Shown here in pieces: positions 26,491 through 35,126 of a stretch of 35,126 nucleotides of DNA. Source of the DNA: Rhodocyclaceae bacterium (GTDB taxonomy: Bacteria > Pseudomonadota > Gammaproteobacteria > Burkholderiales > Rhodocyclaceae); assembly GCA_008933825.1 (NCBI GenBank), contig WBUF01000025.1:1-35126 (forward strand). The letters run 5' to 3'. Below the pieces are notes generated by a model. It made no database searches. It had not been told where the DNA came from and worked only from the letters and a program-made list of their open reading frames with translations. The position numbers and the translations under genes were made by a program. Numbering within the stretch: position 1 is the first letter of the stretch; each line of letters opens with the position of its first letter.

Positions 26491-27087
26491 ATGGCCGCCA
26501 GAGCCGGGGAACGCAAGCTGCAGATCCTGCAGACCATCGCCGAGATGCTGCAGGATCCGAAGGGGGAGAAGATCACCACCGCGCTGCTGGCCAAAAAACT
26601 GGATGTCTCCGAGGCGGCGCTCTATCGCCATTTCGCCAGCAAGGCGCAGATGTACGAGGGGCTGATCGAGTTCATCGAGACCGGCCTGTTCTCGGTGATC
26701 AACAAGATCGGCGCCGAGGAGCCGTCCGGCGTCCGGCAGGCGGAACTGATGGTGGCCCTGCTGCTGGGATTCGCCCAGAAGAACCGCGGCCTGACGCGGG
26801 TATTGATCGGCGACGCCCTGGTGCACGAGGACGATCGCCTGCAGGCGCGCATCAACCAGTTGCTGGATCGCGTCGAAGCCTCACTCAAACAGGCCCTGCG
26901 CATCGCGGCGACCAGCCAGGAACTGCTGCAGGGGGAAGACGCCGCGGCAGCGGCCAATCTCTGCCTGAGTTTCGTCCTCGGCCGCTGGCAGTCCTTCGTC
27001 AGGAGCGGGTTCGCGCGCGAACCGATGGCGCAGTGGTCGCAGCAGTGGCCGATGCTGCTGGCCGGCTGCCTCTCCAGGCCGGTCTGA
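26491..27087 (+). CDS. slmA: Nucleoid occlusion factor SlmA
   Basis: TetR-family DNA-binding protein of 198 residues that blocks FtsZ ring assembly over the chromosome. The N-terminal helix-turn-helix is KITTALLAKKLDVSEAALYR followed by HFASKAQMYEGLIEFIE, which is characteristic of SlmA rather than metabolite-sensing TetR proteins. The C-terminal dimerisation domain includes LMVALLLGFAQKNRGLTRVL and ends with WPMLLAGC. GGGGGAA precedes the ATG. It converges with hemB, leaving only 5 bp between stop codons. Confidence 0.95.
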   Translation: MAARAGERKLQILQTIAEMLQDPKGEKITTALLAKKLDVSEAALYRHFASKAQMYEGLIEFIETGLFSVINKIGAEEPSGVRQAELMVALLLGFAQKNRGLTRVLIGDALVHEDDRLQARINQLLDRVEASLKQALRIAATSQELLQGEDAAAAANLCLSFVLGRWQSFVRSGFAREPMAQWSQQWPMLLAGCLSRPV

Positions 27088-27092
27088 GCCGT

Positions 27093-29307
<2,215 letters not shown>

Positions 29308-29312
<5 letters not shown>

Positions 29313-29928
29313 TTTCTTTTTGCGCGCCCTTCTCGACATGCCCCAGCCAGCGGCCGATGGCGGCTTCCGCCTCGTCCACGCCGGTTTTCTTCAAACTCGA
29401 AAAAAGCTGTACGCTGACCTGGTCCGACCAGGGCGCCAGTTCATCCCGGGCGGATCGCAAAGCCGCGGCGGCCTCGTTGCGGGTCAGTTTGTCGGCCTTC
29501 GTCAGCAGGACATGGATCGGCTTGCCGGTCGGGCCGAACCACTCGAGCATTTGCCGATCCAGATCGGTCAGCGGCCGGCGCGCATCCATGATCAGCACCA
29601 GGCCGCAGATGCTCGACCGTCGAGTCAGATAGGCCGCCAGCACGCCACGCCAGTGGCGGCGCATCTTCTCCGGCACGTCGGCATAGCCGTAGCCAGGCAG
29701 ATCGACGAGGAAGGCGCCATTGCGCAGGCGAAAGAAATTGATAAGTTGCGTCCGTCCCGGCGTCTTGCTGACGAAGGCCAGCCGGGTCTTGCCGGCGAGA
29801 GTATTGATGGCGCTCGACTTGCCAGCGTTCGACCTGCCCGCAAAAGCGATTTCCGCGCCTGACGGTGGCGGCAGGTCGCTTAGCTTTTCCGCGGAGATCT
29901 CAAAAACCGCATTGGCGAACAGAGACAT
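29308..29928 (-). CDS. engB: Ribosome-biogenesis GTPase EngB (YsxC/YihA), 3' end altered by IS
   Basis: Essential-type GTPase for late 50S assembly. The start at 29928 yields [21 protein letters not shown] motifs: [14 protein letters not shown] (G1), [12 protein letters not shown] (G2), [12 protein letters not shown] (G3), LTKADKL (G4) and a G5-like SSLKKTG. The present product has 206 residues and ends KGAQKET, with the last codon and the TGA supplied partly by the IS right end. Joining the two target-site copies restores the old reading, [13 protein letters not shown] and a TAA at 28251-28249. Only a non-conserved tail is lost, so the protein should still work. Confidence 0.95.
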
Positions 29929-30031
29929 AGGAGTGCTGCCGGAAACAGGAGAAAGGAGAGGAGGCCGAGCAATGAGGTAAGCTGATATAGAATAACAGTT
30001 TTTCCGGCACAGACCTTCAGGAGTCGCATTC

Positions 30032-30685
30032 ATGATTCTTCGTTTCATCGCGCTGTCGCTGGCGCTTGTCATTGCCGCGGCGGTTCAGGCCGCCGACAAG
30101 CCCGCTACCGCCGGAACGACCGCTGCCAAGGCGGACGCCGCAAAGGGCCAGCAGATCGCCGCGCAAATCTGCGCCGCCTGCCACGGCCCCGACGGCAATA
30201 GCGCCGTCGCCGCGAATCCCAAGCTCGCGGGACAGCACGCCGATTACCTCTACAAGCAATTGAAGAACTTCAAGACCGACGGCGGCAAGCCGGCCGAACG
30301 CAGCAATCCAATCATGGGCGGCATGGTCGCCGCGCTCAGCGACCAAGACATGAAGAACGTCGCAGCCTGGTACGCCAGCCAGGCGCAGAAGAGCGAGCAG
30401 GCGAAGGCCCGGGCCATCGAAGCGGCGCAAAAGCTGTATCGCGCCGGCGATGCAGCACGCGGCCTGCCCGCCTGCGCCGCCTGCCATGGCCCGGCCGGTG
30501 CCGGCATCCCCGCCCAGTACCCGCGCATCGGCGGCCAGTTCTCCGAATACACTGAGGCGCAATTGATAGCTTTCCGCGACAGCTCCCGCGCCAACGATCC
30601 GAACAAGATGATGCGCGCCATTGCCGCCACAATGTCCAGCGCGGAAATCAAGGCCATCGCCGATTACGTCGCCGGCCTGCGCTGA
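30032..30685 (+). CDS. Diheme cytochrome c4
   Basis: Periplasmic or membrane-associated electron carrier, usually donating to terminal oxidases. The 217-residue precursor has a signal peptide ([20 protein letters not shown], cleavage before ADK). Two similar class I cytochrome c domains follow, each with a CAACH heme site (about residues 49 and 148). Distal methionine ligands are probably in [12 protein letters not shown] and [12 protein letters not shown]. The symmetrical layout with [12 protein letters not shown] and [12 protein letters not shown] is typical of c4. It is divergent from engB, again a common betaproteobacterial order, and ends at a hairpin with a T-tract. Confidence 0.95.
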   Translation: MILRFIALSLALVIAAAVQAADKPATAGTTAAKADAAKGQQIAAQICAACHGPDGNSAVAANPKLAGQHADYLYKQLKNFKTDGGKPAERSNPIMGGMVAALSDQDMKNVAAWYASQAQKSEQAKARAIEAAQKLYRAGDAARGLPACAACHGPAGAGIPAQYPRIGGQFSEYTEAQLIAFRDSSRANDPNKMMRAIAATMSSAEIKAIADYVAGLR

Positions 30686-30707
30686 TCGCTTTCGGTATTT
30701 TTGCTGC

Positions 30708-30732
30708 AAGGGGGCGGCGGCCACCCTTTTTT
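30708..30732 (+). terminator. Intrinsic terminator of cytochrome c4
   Basis: AAGGG (30708-30712) pairs with CCCTT (30724-30728), extended by G-C pairs past one mismatch, and is followed by a run of six T (30727-30732). It is less regular than the other terminators in the window. Confidence 0.6.
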
Positions 30733-30800
30733 CTTCCGACCGGAATAAGCCTGGGGCGTTGGCTATTTATCCGGGTCGATCCCCAACCCCGACGGGAGCC

Positions 30801-31067
30801 ATGACAATGTCCCAACAGGCAGGCCTCCCCGCATCCGGCCTGCTCGCTGGCTGTTCATGTACCAGAACGCGCGTGACCAGCGCTTGGCCCTGTGCAACCG
30901 GCGCGACGCGCAGGCCGCCGCGAGACCGCCTTCCGGTATGCGCGCGAGAGCGACGTCGATGTGTCAATTGGCTGGACGGGCGCTTCGGCCATGTCCTTTA
31001 CGGCGACATGGGCAAGCCGGAACTGCTGCGCGTCGCCACGACCGTCTGTCAGCAGCTGATTCCGTAA
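30801..31067 (+). pseudogene. Frameshifted remnant of a transmembrane anti-sigma factor gene
   Basis: Three pieces in three successive reading frames together resemble the C-terminal part of betaproteobacterial transmembrane anti-sigma factors. They are RWLFMYQNARDQRLALCNRR (about 30845-30904), ETAFRYARESDVDVS (30922-30966) and NWLDGRFGHVLYGDMGKPEL continuing LLRVATTVCQQLIP to a stop at 31067. Two single-base deletions, near 30920 and near 30965, would explain the shifts. The N-terminal sigma-binding and membrane parts are gone, and no ECF sigma gene is adjacent. The ATG at 30801 has GGGAG upstream, but its product would not be a normal family member. It lies 30 bp upstream of msrP. Confidence 0.75.
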
Positions 31068-31097
31068 GCTTTTGCCGCCGGCGCCTGTCTACTCGGC

Positions 31098-32033
31098 ATG
31101 CTGATCAAGCGACCGGACGACATCGCCCCTTCCGAGATCACGCCGCGCTCGCTGTTTGGGCGGCGTCGCGCCTTCATCAAGGCTGCCGGCGCCTTGGCCT
31201 TGGCCGCCGGCCTGCCGGCCGAGACTTGGGCGCGCGAGGCCTTTCCCGGCCTGCAGAAGAGCGCCTTCAGCACGCTGGAGCCGCCGAACAGCCTGCGCGA
31301 CATCGCCAGCTACAACAATTTCGTCGAGTTCGGCTTCGGCGGCAAAAGTCAGCCGGCGGAACGCGCCGGCGCCATGAAGACGCGGCCGTGGACGGTCACC
31401 ATCGAGGGCCTGGCACACAAGCCGCGCACCTTCGCCATCGAGGACATCCTCAGGATCGCCCCGCTGGAGGAACGCATCTACCGCCTGCGCTGCGTCGAGG
31501 GCTGGTCGATGGTGATTCCTTGGGTCGGCTTTCCCCTGCATGCCCTGCTGAAGCAGGTCGAGCCGCTCGGCAGTGCGAAGTACGTCGAGTTCGTCACCCA
31601 CACGGACCCGGCCACCATGCCCGGGCTGCGCTTTTCCTACCTCGAATGGCCCTACACCGAAGGCCTGCGCCTCGACGAGGCGCTGCATCCGCTGACCATC
31701 CTGGCGGTCGGCCTCTACGGCGAGGCACTGCCCAACCAGAACGGCGCGCCGCTGCGCCTCGTCGTGCCGTGGAAATACGGCTTCAAGAGCGGCAAGTCGA
31801 TCGTCAGGATACGCCTCACCGACAAGGAGCCGAAGACGACCTGGAACCTCGCCCAGCCCGAGGAGTACGGCTTCTACGCCAACGTCAATCCGGAGGTCAG
31901 CCACCCGCGCTGGAGCCAGGAGAAGGAGCGCCGCATCGGCGAGTTCTTCAAGCGCAAGACCCTGCCCTTCAACGGCTACGCCGAGCAGGTGGCGCCGCTC
32001 TACGCCGGCATGGATCTGCGAAAACATTATTGA
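31098..32033 (+). CDS. msrP: Protein-methionine-sulfoxide reductase catalytic subunit MsrP
   Basis: Periplasmic molybdopterin enzyme that repairs oxidised methionines in envelope proteins, using electrons from MsrQ. The 311-residue precursor has a twin-arginine signal ([20 protein letters not shown]). The mature part shows the sulfite-oxidase-type fold, with molybdenum-ligating C132 in [20 protein letters not shown] and the family blocks YNNFVEFG and [16 protein letters not shown]. The stop and the msrQ start share one base (TGATG). No clear ribosome-binding site precedes the ATG, and the promoter may lie within the decayed anti-sigma gene upstream. Confidence 0.97.
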   Translation: MLIKRPDDIAPSEITPRSLFGRRRAFIKAAGALALAAGLPAETWAREAFPGLQKSAFSTLEPPNSLRDIASYNNFVEFGFGGKSQPAERAGAMKTRPWTVTIEGLAHKPRTFAIEDILRIAPLEERIYRLRCVEGWSMVIPWVGFPLHALLKQVEPLGSAKYVEFVTHTDPATMPGLRFSYLEWPYTEGLRLDEALHPLTILAVGLYGEALPNQNGAPLRLVVPWKYGFKSGKSIVRIRLTDKEPKTTWNLAQPEEYGFYANVNPEVSHPRWSQEKERRIGEFFKRKTLPFNGYAEQVAPLYAGMDLRKHY

Positions 32034-32662
32034 TGCAACCGAATCCGCAGCAGCTCAGCGCCCTCAAGGCCGCGCTCTTCGCCCTCTGCCTCGTGCCGCT
32101 GGCGCAGCTCGGCTGGCTGGGCTGGTCCGACGCACTCGGCGCCAACCCGATCGAGTTGATCACGCGCCACCTCGGTAAGTGGACCCTGAACTTCCTGCTG
32201 ATCACGCTGGCGGTGACGCCGCTCAGGCACCTCACCGGCTGGCACTGGCTGATCCGGCTGCGGCGCATGCTCGGGCTGTACGCCTTCTTCTACGCCCTGC
32301 TCCATTTCCTGACGTACCTCTGGCTCGACCAGTTCTTCGACTGGGCTTCGATCGTCAGGGACATCGCCAAGCGCCCCTTCATCACCACCGGTTTCACCGC
32401 CTTCCTGCTGCTGATCCCGCTGGCGGCGACCTCGAACGCGGCGATGGTGAAGCGCCTCGGCGGACGGCGCTGGACGCAGCTGCACCGCAGCGTCTACGCC
32501 ATCGCCCTCATCGGCGTCGCGCACTACTGGTGGCTGGTGAAAAAGGACGTCACGCTGCCGCTGCTCTACGCCGTGCTGCTCGGCGCGCTGCTCGGTTTCC
32601 GCGCCCTGCGGCTGGCGAAGGAAAGGCGGCGCCAGCTGGCGGCCTACTCGAGATCGCGCTGA
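32033..32662 (+). CDS. msrQ: MsrQ heme-binding membrane subunit
   Basis: Inner-membrane b-type heme protein that passes electrons from the quinone or flavin pool to MsrP. The 209-residue protein belongs to the ferric-reductase-like transmembrane family with about six helices. Histidines suited to heme binding are in YALLHFLTYLW, RWTQLHRSVYAIALIGVAHY and nearby. Family signatures include GKWTLNFLLITLAVTPLR and PFITTGFTAFLLLIPLAATS. It overlaps msrP by one base, and its last 19 bp overlap the convergent small basic ORF. Confidence 0.96.
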   Translation: MQPNPQQLSALKAALFALCLVPLAQLGWLGWSDALGANPIELITRHLGKWTLNFLLITLAVTPLRHLTGWHWLIRLRRMLGLYAFFYALLHFLTYLWLDQFFDWASIVRDIAKRPFITTGFTAFLLLIPLAATSNAAMVKRLGGRRWTQLHRSVYAIALIGVAHYWWLVKKDVTLPLLYAVLLGALLGFRALRLAKERRRQLAAYSRSR

Positions 32663-32799
32663 TCGCGCAGAAAGCGCGCCTTCTGCTTCGCGCGGTGGGC
32701 TTTCTTGCCGCGCAGCTGATGAGCGCCGCCCTTCTTCAGCAGCGGCTGGATGGCGACCGGGTTGCGCGGCTTGATGCAGCGCTGCTTGGCTCTTTTCAT
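32644..32799 (-). CDS. Small highly basic protein coupled to bioC
   Basis: A 51-residue ORF beginning MKRAKQRCIKPRNPVAIQPL and ending RFLRDQRDLE. The start overlaps the bioC stop in an ATGA arrangement, so it would be translated by re-initiation. About a third of the residues are K or R, and the segment NPVAIQPLLKKGGAHQLRGK is reminiscent of small conserved basic proteins in betaproteobacteria. I recall this pattern but cannot verify it. Such composition suggests RNA or ribosome binding. The 3' end overlaps msrQ by 19 bp tail to tail. Confidence 0.65.
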   Translation of the reverse strand: MKRAKQRCIKPRNPVAIQPLLKKGGAHQLRGKKAHRAKQKARFLRDQRDLE

Positions 32800-33599
32800 T
32801 TCCTGAACTGAATGATGGCGCGGCCGTCGGCCGTGTTCTTCGGCGTGGCCTTCCAGGCATGGCCGTAGACGATCTCGAAGGTCGCCGGCAGGCGGCCATC
32901 GCGTCGCGCATTCTCCCAGGCGCGGAAGACGCGCCGCCCGTCGCGGAAACCCAACGGACCGAGCAGGCCGTCGCGCACGCCGAGCCGGCGCTGGTCGCGC
33001 AGCAGGCCGCGCGGGCTGGCGTAGGCGAGGGTGATCTTCTCCATTTCCATCACCGGATCGGCGAAGCCGGCCGCCAGCAGCATGTCGCCAAGATCGTGCA
33101 TGTCGTGGAAGCGCCGCAGCGTCGTCGCGCCGGCGGCGCGCAGTTCGTGAAGCGTGTCCGGCCCGAGCGCGCTGAACATCAGCAGGCCGCCCACCTCCAG
33201 CACACGGTGCAACTCGCGCAAGGCCGGCAGGGGATCGTCGAGCCAGTGCAGCACCAGGTTCGACCAGGCGAGGTCCAGCGTGCCGCTCTCGAGCGGCAGC
33301 GCCCGCACGTCGGCGGCGACGCAGCGCGGCGCGCGGCGACGCAGCCGGTCCATCAGAGGAACATGCCGCTTCACCTCGGCGAGCATGGCCGGCGCGTAGT
33401 CGATCGCCATGGGCAGGGCTTGCGGATAGCGCGTCTGCAGGGCGCGGATGCCGTCGCCGGTGGCGCAGCCGATGTCGGCGAGGCGTGCAGGGGAAATCTT
33501 CACGAAATCGAGCCGCGCCGTCATGCGCAGACTGACTTCTTGCGCCAGCACGGCGGCTTCGTCGTAGGAAGCCGCCGCCCTGGAAAAGTGAGTCCGCAT
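32796..33599 (-). CDS. bioC: Malonyl-ACP O-methyltransferase BioC
   Basis: SAM-dependent methyltransferase that masks malonyl-ACP to start pimelate synthesis for biotin. The 267-residue protein begins with the BioC-type FSRAAASYDEAAVLAQEV. It has the SAM-binding motif LADIGCATGDGIRALQTRYP, the acidic loop MAIDYAPAMLAEVKR and the post-motif LDLAWSNLVLHWLDDPLPAL. FSALGPDTLHELR and FHDMHDLGDMLLAAGFADPV are BioC-specific. The start overlaps the bioB stop by 3-4 bp (ATGA), giving a bioB-bioC-small ORF operon. Confidence 0.96.
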   Translation of the reverse strand: MRTHFSRAAASYDEAAVLAQEVSLRMTARLDFVKISPARLADIGCATGDGIRALQTRYPQALPMAIDYAPAMLAEVKRHVPLMDRLRRRAPRCVAADVRALPLESGTLDLAWSNLVLHWLDDPLPALRELHRVLEVGGLLMFSALGPDTLHELRAAGATTLRRFHDMHDLGDMLLAAGFADPVMEMEKITLAYASPRGLLRDQRRLGVRDGLLGPLGFRDGRRVFRAWENARRDGRLPATFEIVYGHAWKATPKNTADGRAIIQFRK

Positions 33600-34591
33600 C
33601 AGACGGCGTTCAGCCCCAACCGCTCGAAGAGCTTCTCATCGCGACCGGCCTCGGGATTGCCGGTGGTGAGCAGCTTGTCGCCGTAGAAGATGGAATTGGC
33701 GCCGGCGAGGAAGCACAGCGCCTGCAGTTCGTCGCTCATCTCCTGGCGGCCGGCGGAGAGGCGCACGAGACTGTTCGGCATGCTGATGCGCGCGGCGGCG
33801 ATGGTGCGCACGAACTCGAAGGGATCGATCGGGGAGGCCGACGCCAGCGGCGTGCCCGGCACCGGCACCAGGTTGTTGATCGGCACGGACTCCGGCGGCG
33901 GGTCCAAGTTGGCCAGTTCGGCGATCAGGCCGGCGCGGCCGGCGCGCGTCTCGCCCATGCCGACGATGCCGCCGCAGCAGACGTGGATGCCGGCCGCGCG
34001 CACCTTGTTCAGCGTGTCGAAGCGGTCGGCCTGGCTGTGGGTGGTAACGATGTTGCCGTAGAACTCCGGCGCGGTGTCGAGATTGTGGTTGTAGTAATCG
34101 AGGCCGGCGTCCTTCAGCTTCTCGGCCTGGCCATCCTTCAACATGCCCAGGGTCACGCAGGTCTCCAGGCCAAGCGCCTTGACGGCGCGGATCATCTCAC
34201 TGACCTGATCGAGGTCTTTGTCCTTCGGCCCGCGCCAGGCGGCGCCCATGCAGAAGCGGCTGGCGCCCTTCTCCTTGGCGGCCTGGGCGGCGGCGACGAC
34301 CTCGTCGATCTCCAGCAGGGATTCCTTTTCCAGCCCGGTATGATGGCGTGCCGCCTGCGAGCAGTAGCCGCAGTCCTCCGAGCAACCACCAGTCTTCACC
34401 GACAGCAGGGTCGAACGCTGCACGCTGTTGGCGTCGAAATGGGCGCGGTGCACCTGCTGGGCCTGGTAGAGCAGGTCGTTGAAAGGCAGGTCGAACAGTG
34501 CCTGGACTTTGGCGACAGTCCAGGACTTCGGTTTGGGTGAGTCCTTGCTCACGCACCCGGCGGCGGCAATCTGCATAACGGGGAAAGGCAT
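33599..34591 (-). CDS. bioB: Biotin synthase
   Basis: Radical-SAM enzyme that inserts sulfur into dethiobiotin. The 330-residue protein has the radical-SAM cluster motif CSEDCGYC (C70, C74, C77). Further cysteines in [10 protein letters not shown] and [12 protein letters not shown] help hold the sacrificial [2Fe-2S] cluster. [13 protein letters not shown] and [11 protein letters not shown] are family blocks. The start could be 34591 or the in-frame ATG at 34576; neither has a strong ribosome-binding site. It is divergent from comF with only about 30 bp between start codons. bioA, bioD and bioF are not in the window. Confidence 0.97.
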   Translation of the reverse strand: MPFPVMQIAAAGCVSKDSPKPKSWTVAKVQALFDLPFNDLLYQAQQVHRAHFDANSVQRSTLLSVKTGGCSEDCGYCSQAARHHTGLEKESLLEIDEVVAAAQAAKEKGASRFCMGAAWRGPKDKDLDQVSEMIRAVKALGLETCVTLGMLKDGQAEKLKDAGLDYYNHNLDTAPEFYGNIVTTHSQADRFDTLNKVRAAGIHVCCGGIVGMGETRAGRAGLIAELANLDPPPESVPINNLVPVPGTPLASASPIDPFEFVRTIAAARISMPNSLVRLSAGRQEMSDELQALCFLAGANSIFYGDKLLTTGNPEAGRDEKLFERLGLNAV

Positions 34592-34621
34592 CGGCTAGAA
34601 TCGGAGCGGGGATGATCGTTC

Positions 34622-35126
34622 ATGGGGTGGGGCTTGTCAATTTGTCAAACGACAATTCGGGCGCTTGCCCGTCTGCTGCCGCAGGACTGCATTTCCTGCG
34701 GCCAGGCCAGCGGCGAGCGCCTGCTGTGCGGCGCCTGCGAGGCCGACCTGCCCTATCTGGACGGTTCGCTCTGTCCGGTCTGCGCCCTGCCCGCAGCGCA
34801 GGGCGCCGTCTGCGGCGCCTGTCAGGCAGCGCCACCGTATTTCGACGCCACCCTCGCCGTCTTCCGCTACGCCTTCCCGGTCGAGCACATCGTGCGGGAA
34901 CTGAAGTACCGGCATCGCCTGCCCTCGGCCGGTTGGCTGGCCGGGATGCTCGCCGCCCGCGCCAAACCGGCCGGAATCGATTGCATCGTTCCCCTTCCTC
35001 TTTCCGCGCAGCGCATGCGGGAACGCGGTTTCAACCAGGCTCAGGAAATCGCCCGCCCGCTGGCGCGCCGGTTCGGCCTGCCGCTGCTCGCCGAGGCCGC
35101 CGCGCGCGTGCGCGACAGCGCGCCGC
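34622..35126 (+). CDS. comF: ComF family phosphoribosyltransferase-like protein (5' part, runs off window)
   Basis: The open frame starts at ATG 34622 (MGWGLSICQTTIRALARLLP) and has no stop before the window ends, so about 168 residues are visible. The N-terminus has a four-cysteine zinc-finger-like region (CISCG, CGAC) and a second set (CPVCALP, CGACQ). The double-zinc-ribbon pattern and the FRYAFPVEHIVRELKYRHRL and VPLPLSAQRMRERGFNQAQE blocks are characteristic of ComF. The phosphoribosyltransferase PRPP loop would lie beyond the window. In naturally competent bacteria ComF acts in DNA uptake processing; together with type IV pilus genes here, competence is possible. bioC-bioB beside comF is a familiar order. 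Confidence 0.92.
   Translation, partial: MGWGLSICQTTIRALARLLPQDCISCGQASGERLLCGACEADLPYLDGSLCPVCALPAAQGAVCGACQAAPPYFDATLAVFRYAFPVEHIVRELKYRHRLPSAGWLAGMLAARAKPAGIDCIVPLPLSAQRMRERGFNQAQEIARPLARRFGLPLLAEAAARVRDSAP

Noticed and set aside
30857..32662. 601-codon ORF that begins in the anti-sigma remnant and ends as MsrQ
   Set aside because: The middle runs out of frame through msrP. Only the end is real coding sequence; MsrQ starts at its own ATG at 32033. It is not a fusion protein.

Overview
The window looks like a chromosomal housekeeping region of a betaproteobacterium, probably from the Rhodocyclales/Sterolibacterium area. That placement is inferred from gene content and order, not measured. 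The pairings behind it include tyrS next to an rRNA operon, rplM-rpsI-argC, rppH with a CNP1-like gene, proS with a lytic transglycosylase, ffh with a CcsA-like protein, pilB-pilC-pilD, an fmdB-DUF502-aspS run, and engB with hemB and cytochrome c4. Gene density is high, many neighbours overlap by 4 bp, and G+C appears higher from about 20.8 kb onward.

Layout. 1-232: promoter and BoxA leader of a minus-strand rRNA operon whose 16S gene lies outside the window. 233-4.0 kb: tyrS (-), then an M23 endopeptidase and anmK (+), both cell-wall genes. 4.0-7.7 kb: a minus-strand block of erpA, bactofilin, a DUF6776-like coiled-coil protein, argC, rpsI and rplM. 7.66-8.22 kb: a long intergenic region with the rplM promoter, a well-formed candidate small RNA and an AT-rich island carrying a 14-bp perfect inverted repeat. 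8.2-11.2 kb: an OsmC/YhfA-like protein (+), then coq7, a CNP1-like protein, a CBS-domain protein and rppH (all -). 11.3-15.8 kb: proS and a lytic transglycosylase (+), ffh (-), and a CcsA/YpjD-like protein (+). 15.9-19.8 kb: pilB, pilC, pilD for type IV pili. 19.9-24.1 kb: fmdB-like, DUF502, aspS, a secreted guanyl-specific RNase with its barstar-type inhibitor, and nudB. 24.1-27.1 kb: a CWC-type Cys-rich protein (-), a heat-shock-type small Hsp with a sigma-32-like promoter, argB, a HAD nucleotidase and slmA. 27.1-29.9 kb: hemB and engB (-), separated by an IS1595-family insertion. 30.0-32.7 kb: cytochrome c4, a decayed anti-sigma-factor gene, and msrP-msrQ. 32.6-35.1 kb: a 51-residue basic ORF, bioC and bioB (-), and the 5' part of comF (+).

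Most interesting points. (1) A roughly 108-nt minus-strand small RNA candidate (7813-7920) has a promoter, a 5' stem-loop, two unpaired anti-Shine-Dalgarno CU-rich motifs and a U8 terminator. Two TGC-N3-GCA dyads lie at and upstream of its -35. (2) The 3' UTR of the sigma-32-type hsp20 gene carries a hairpin whose loop contains CCUCCUCCC, directly before a strong terminator. This is the arrangement of alphaproteobacterial 'cuckoo'/CcsR RNAs. (3) An IS with 25-bp terminal repeats and a perfect 8-bp target duplication is inserted in the last codons of engB, and the ancestral C-terminus can be read across the junction. (4) An RNase/barstar pair is translationally coupled to nudB. (5) A small basic ORF is coupled to bioC. 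No CRISPR array, prophage or tRNA gene was recognised.
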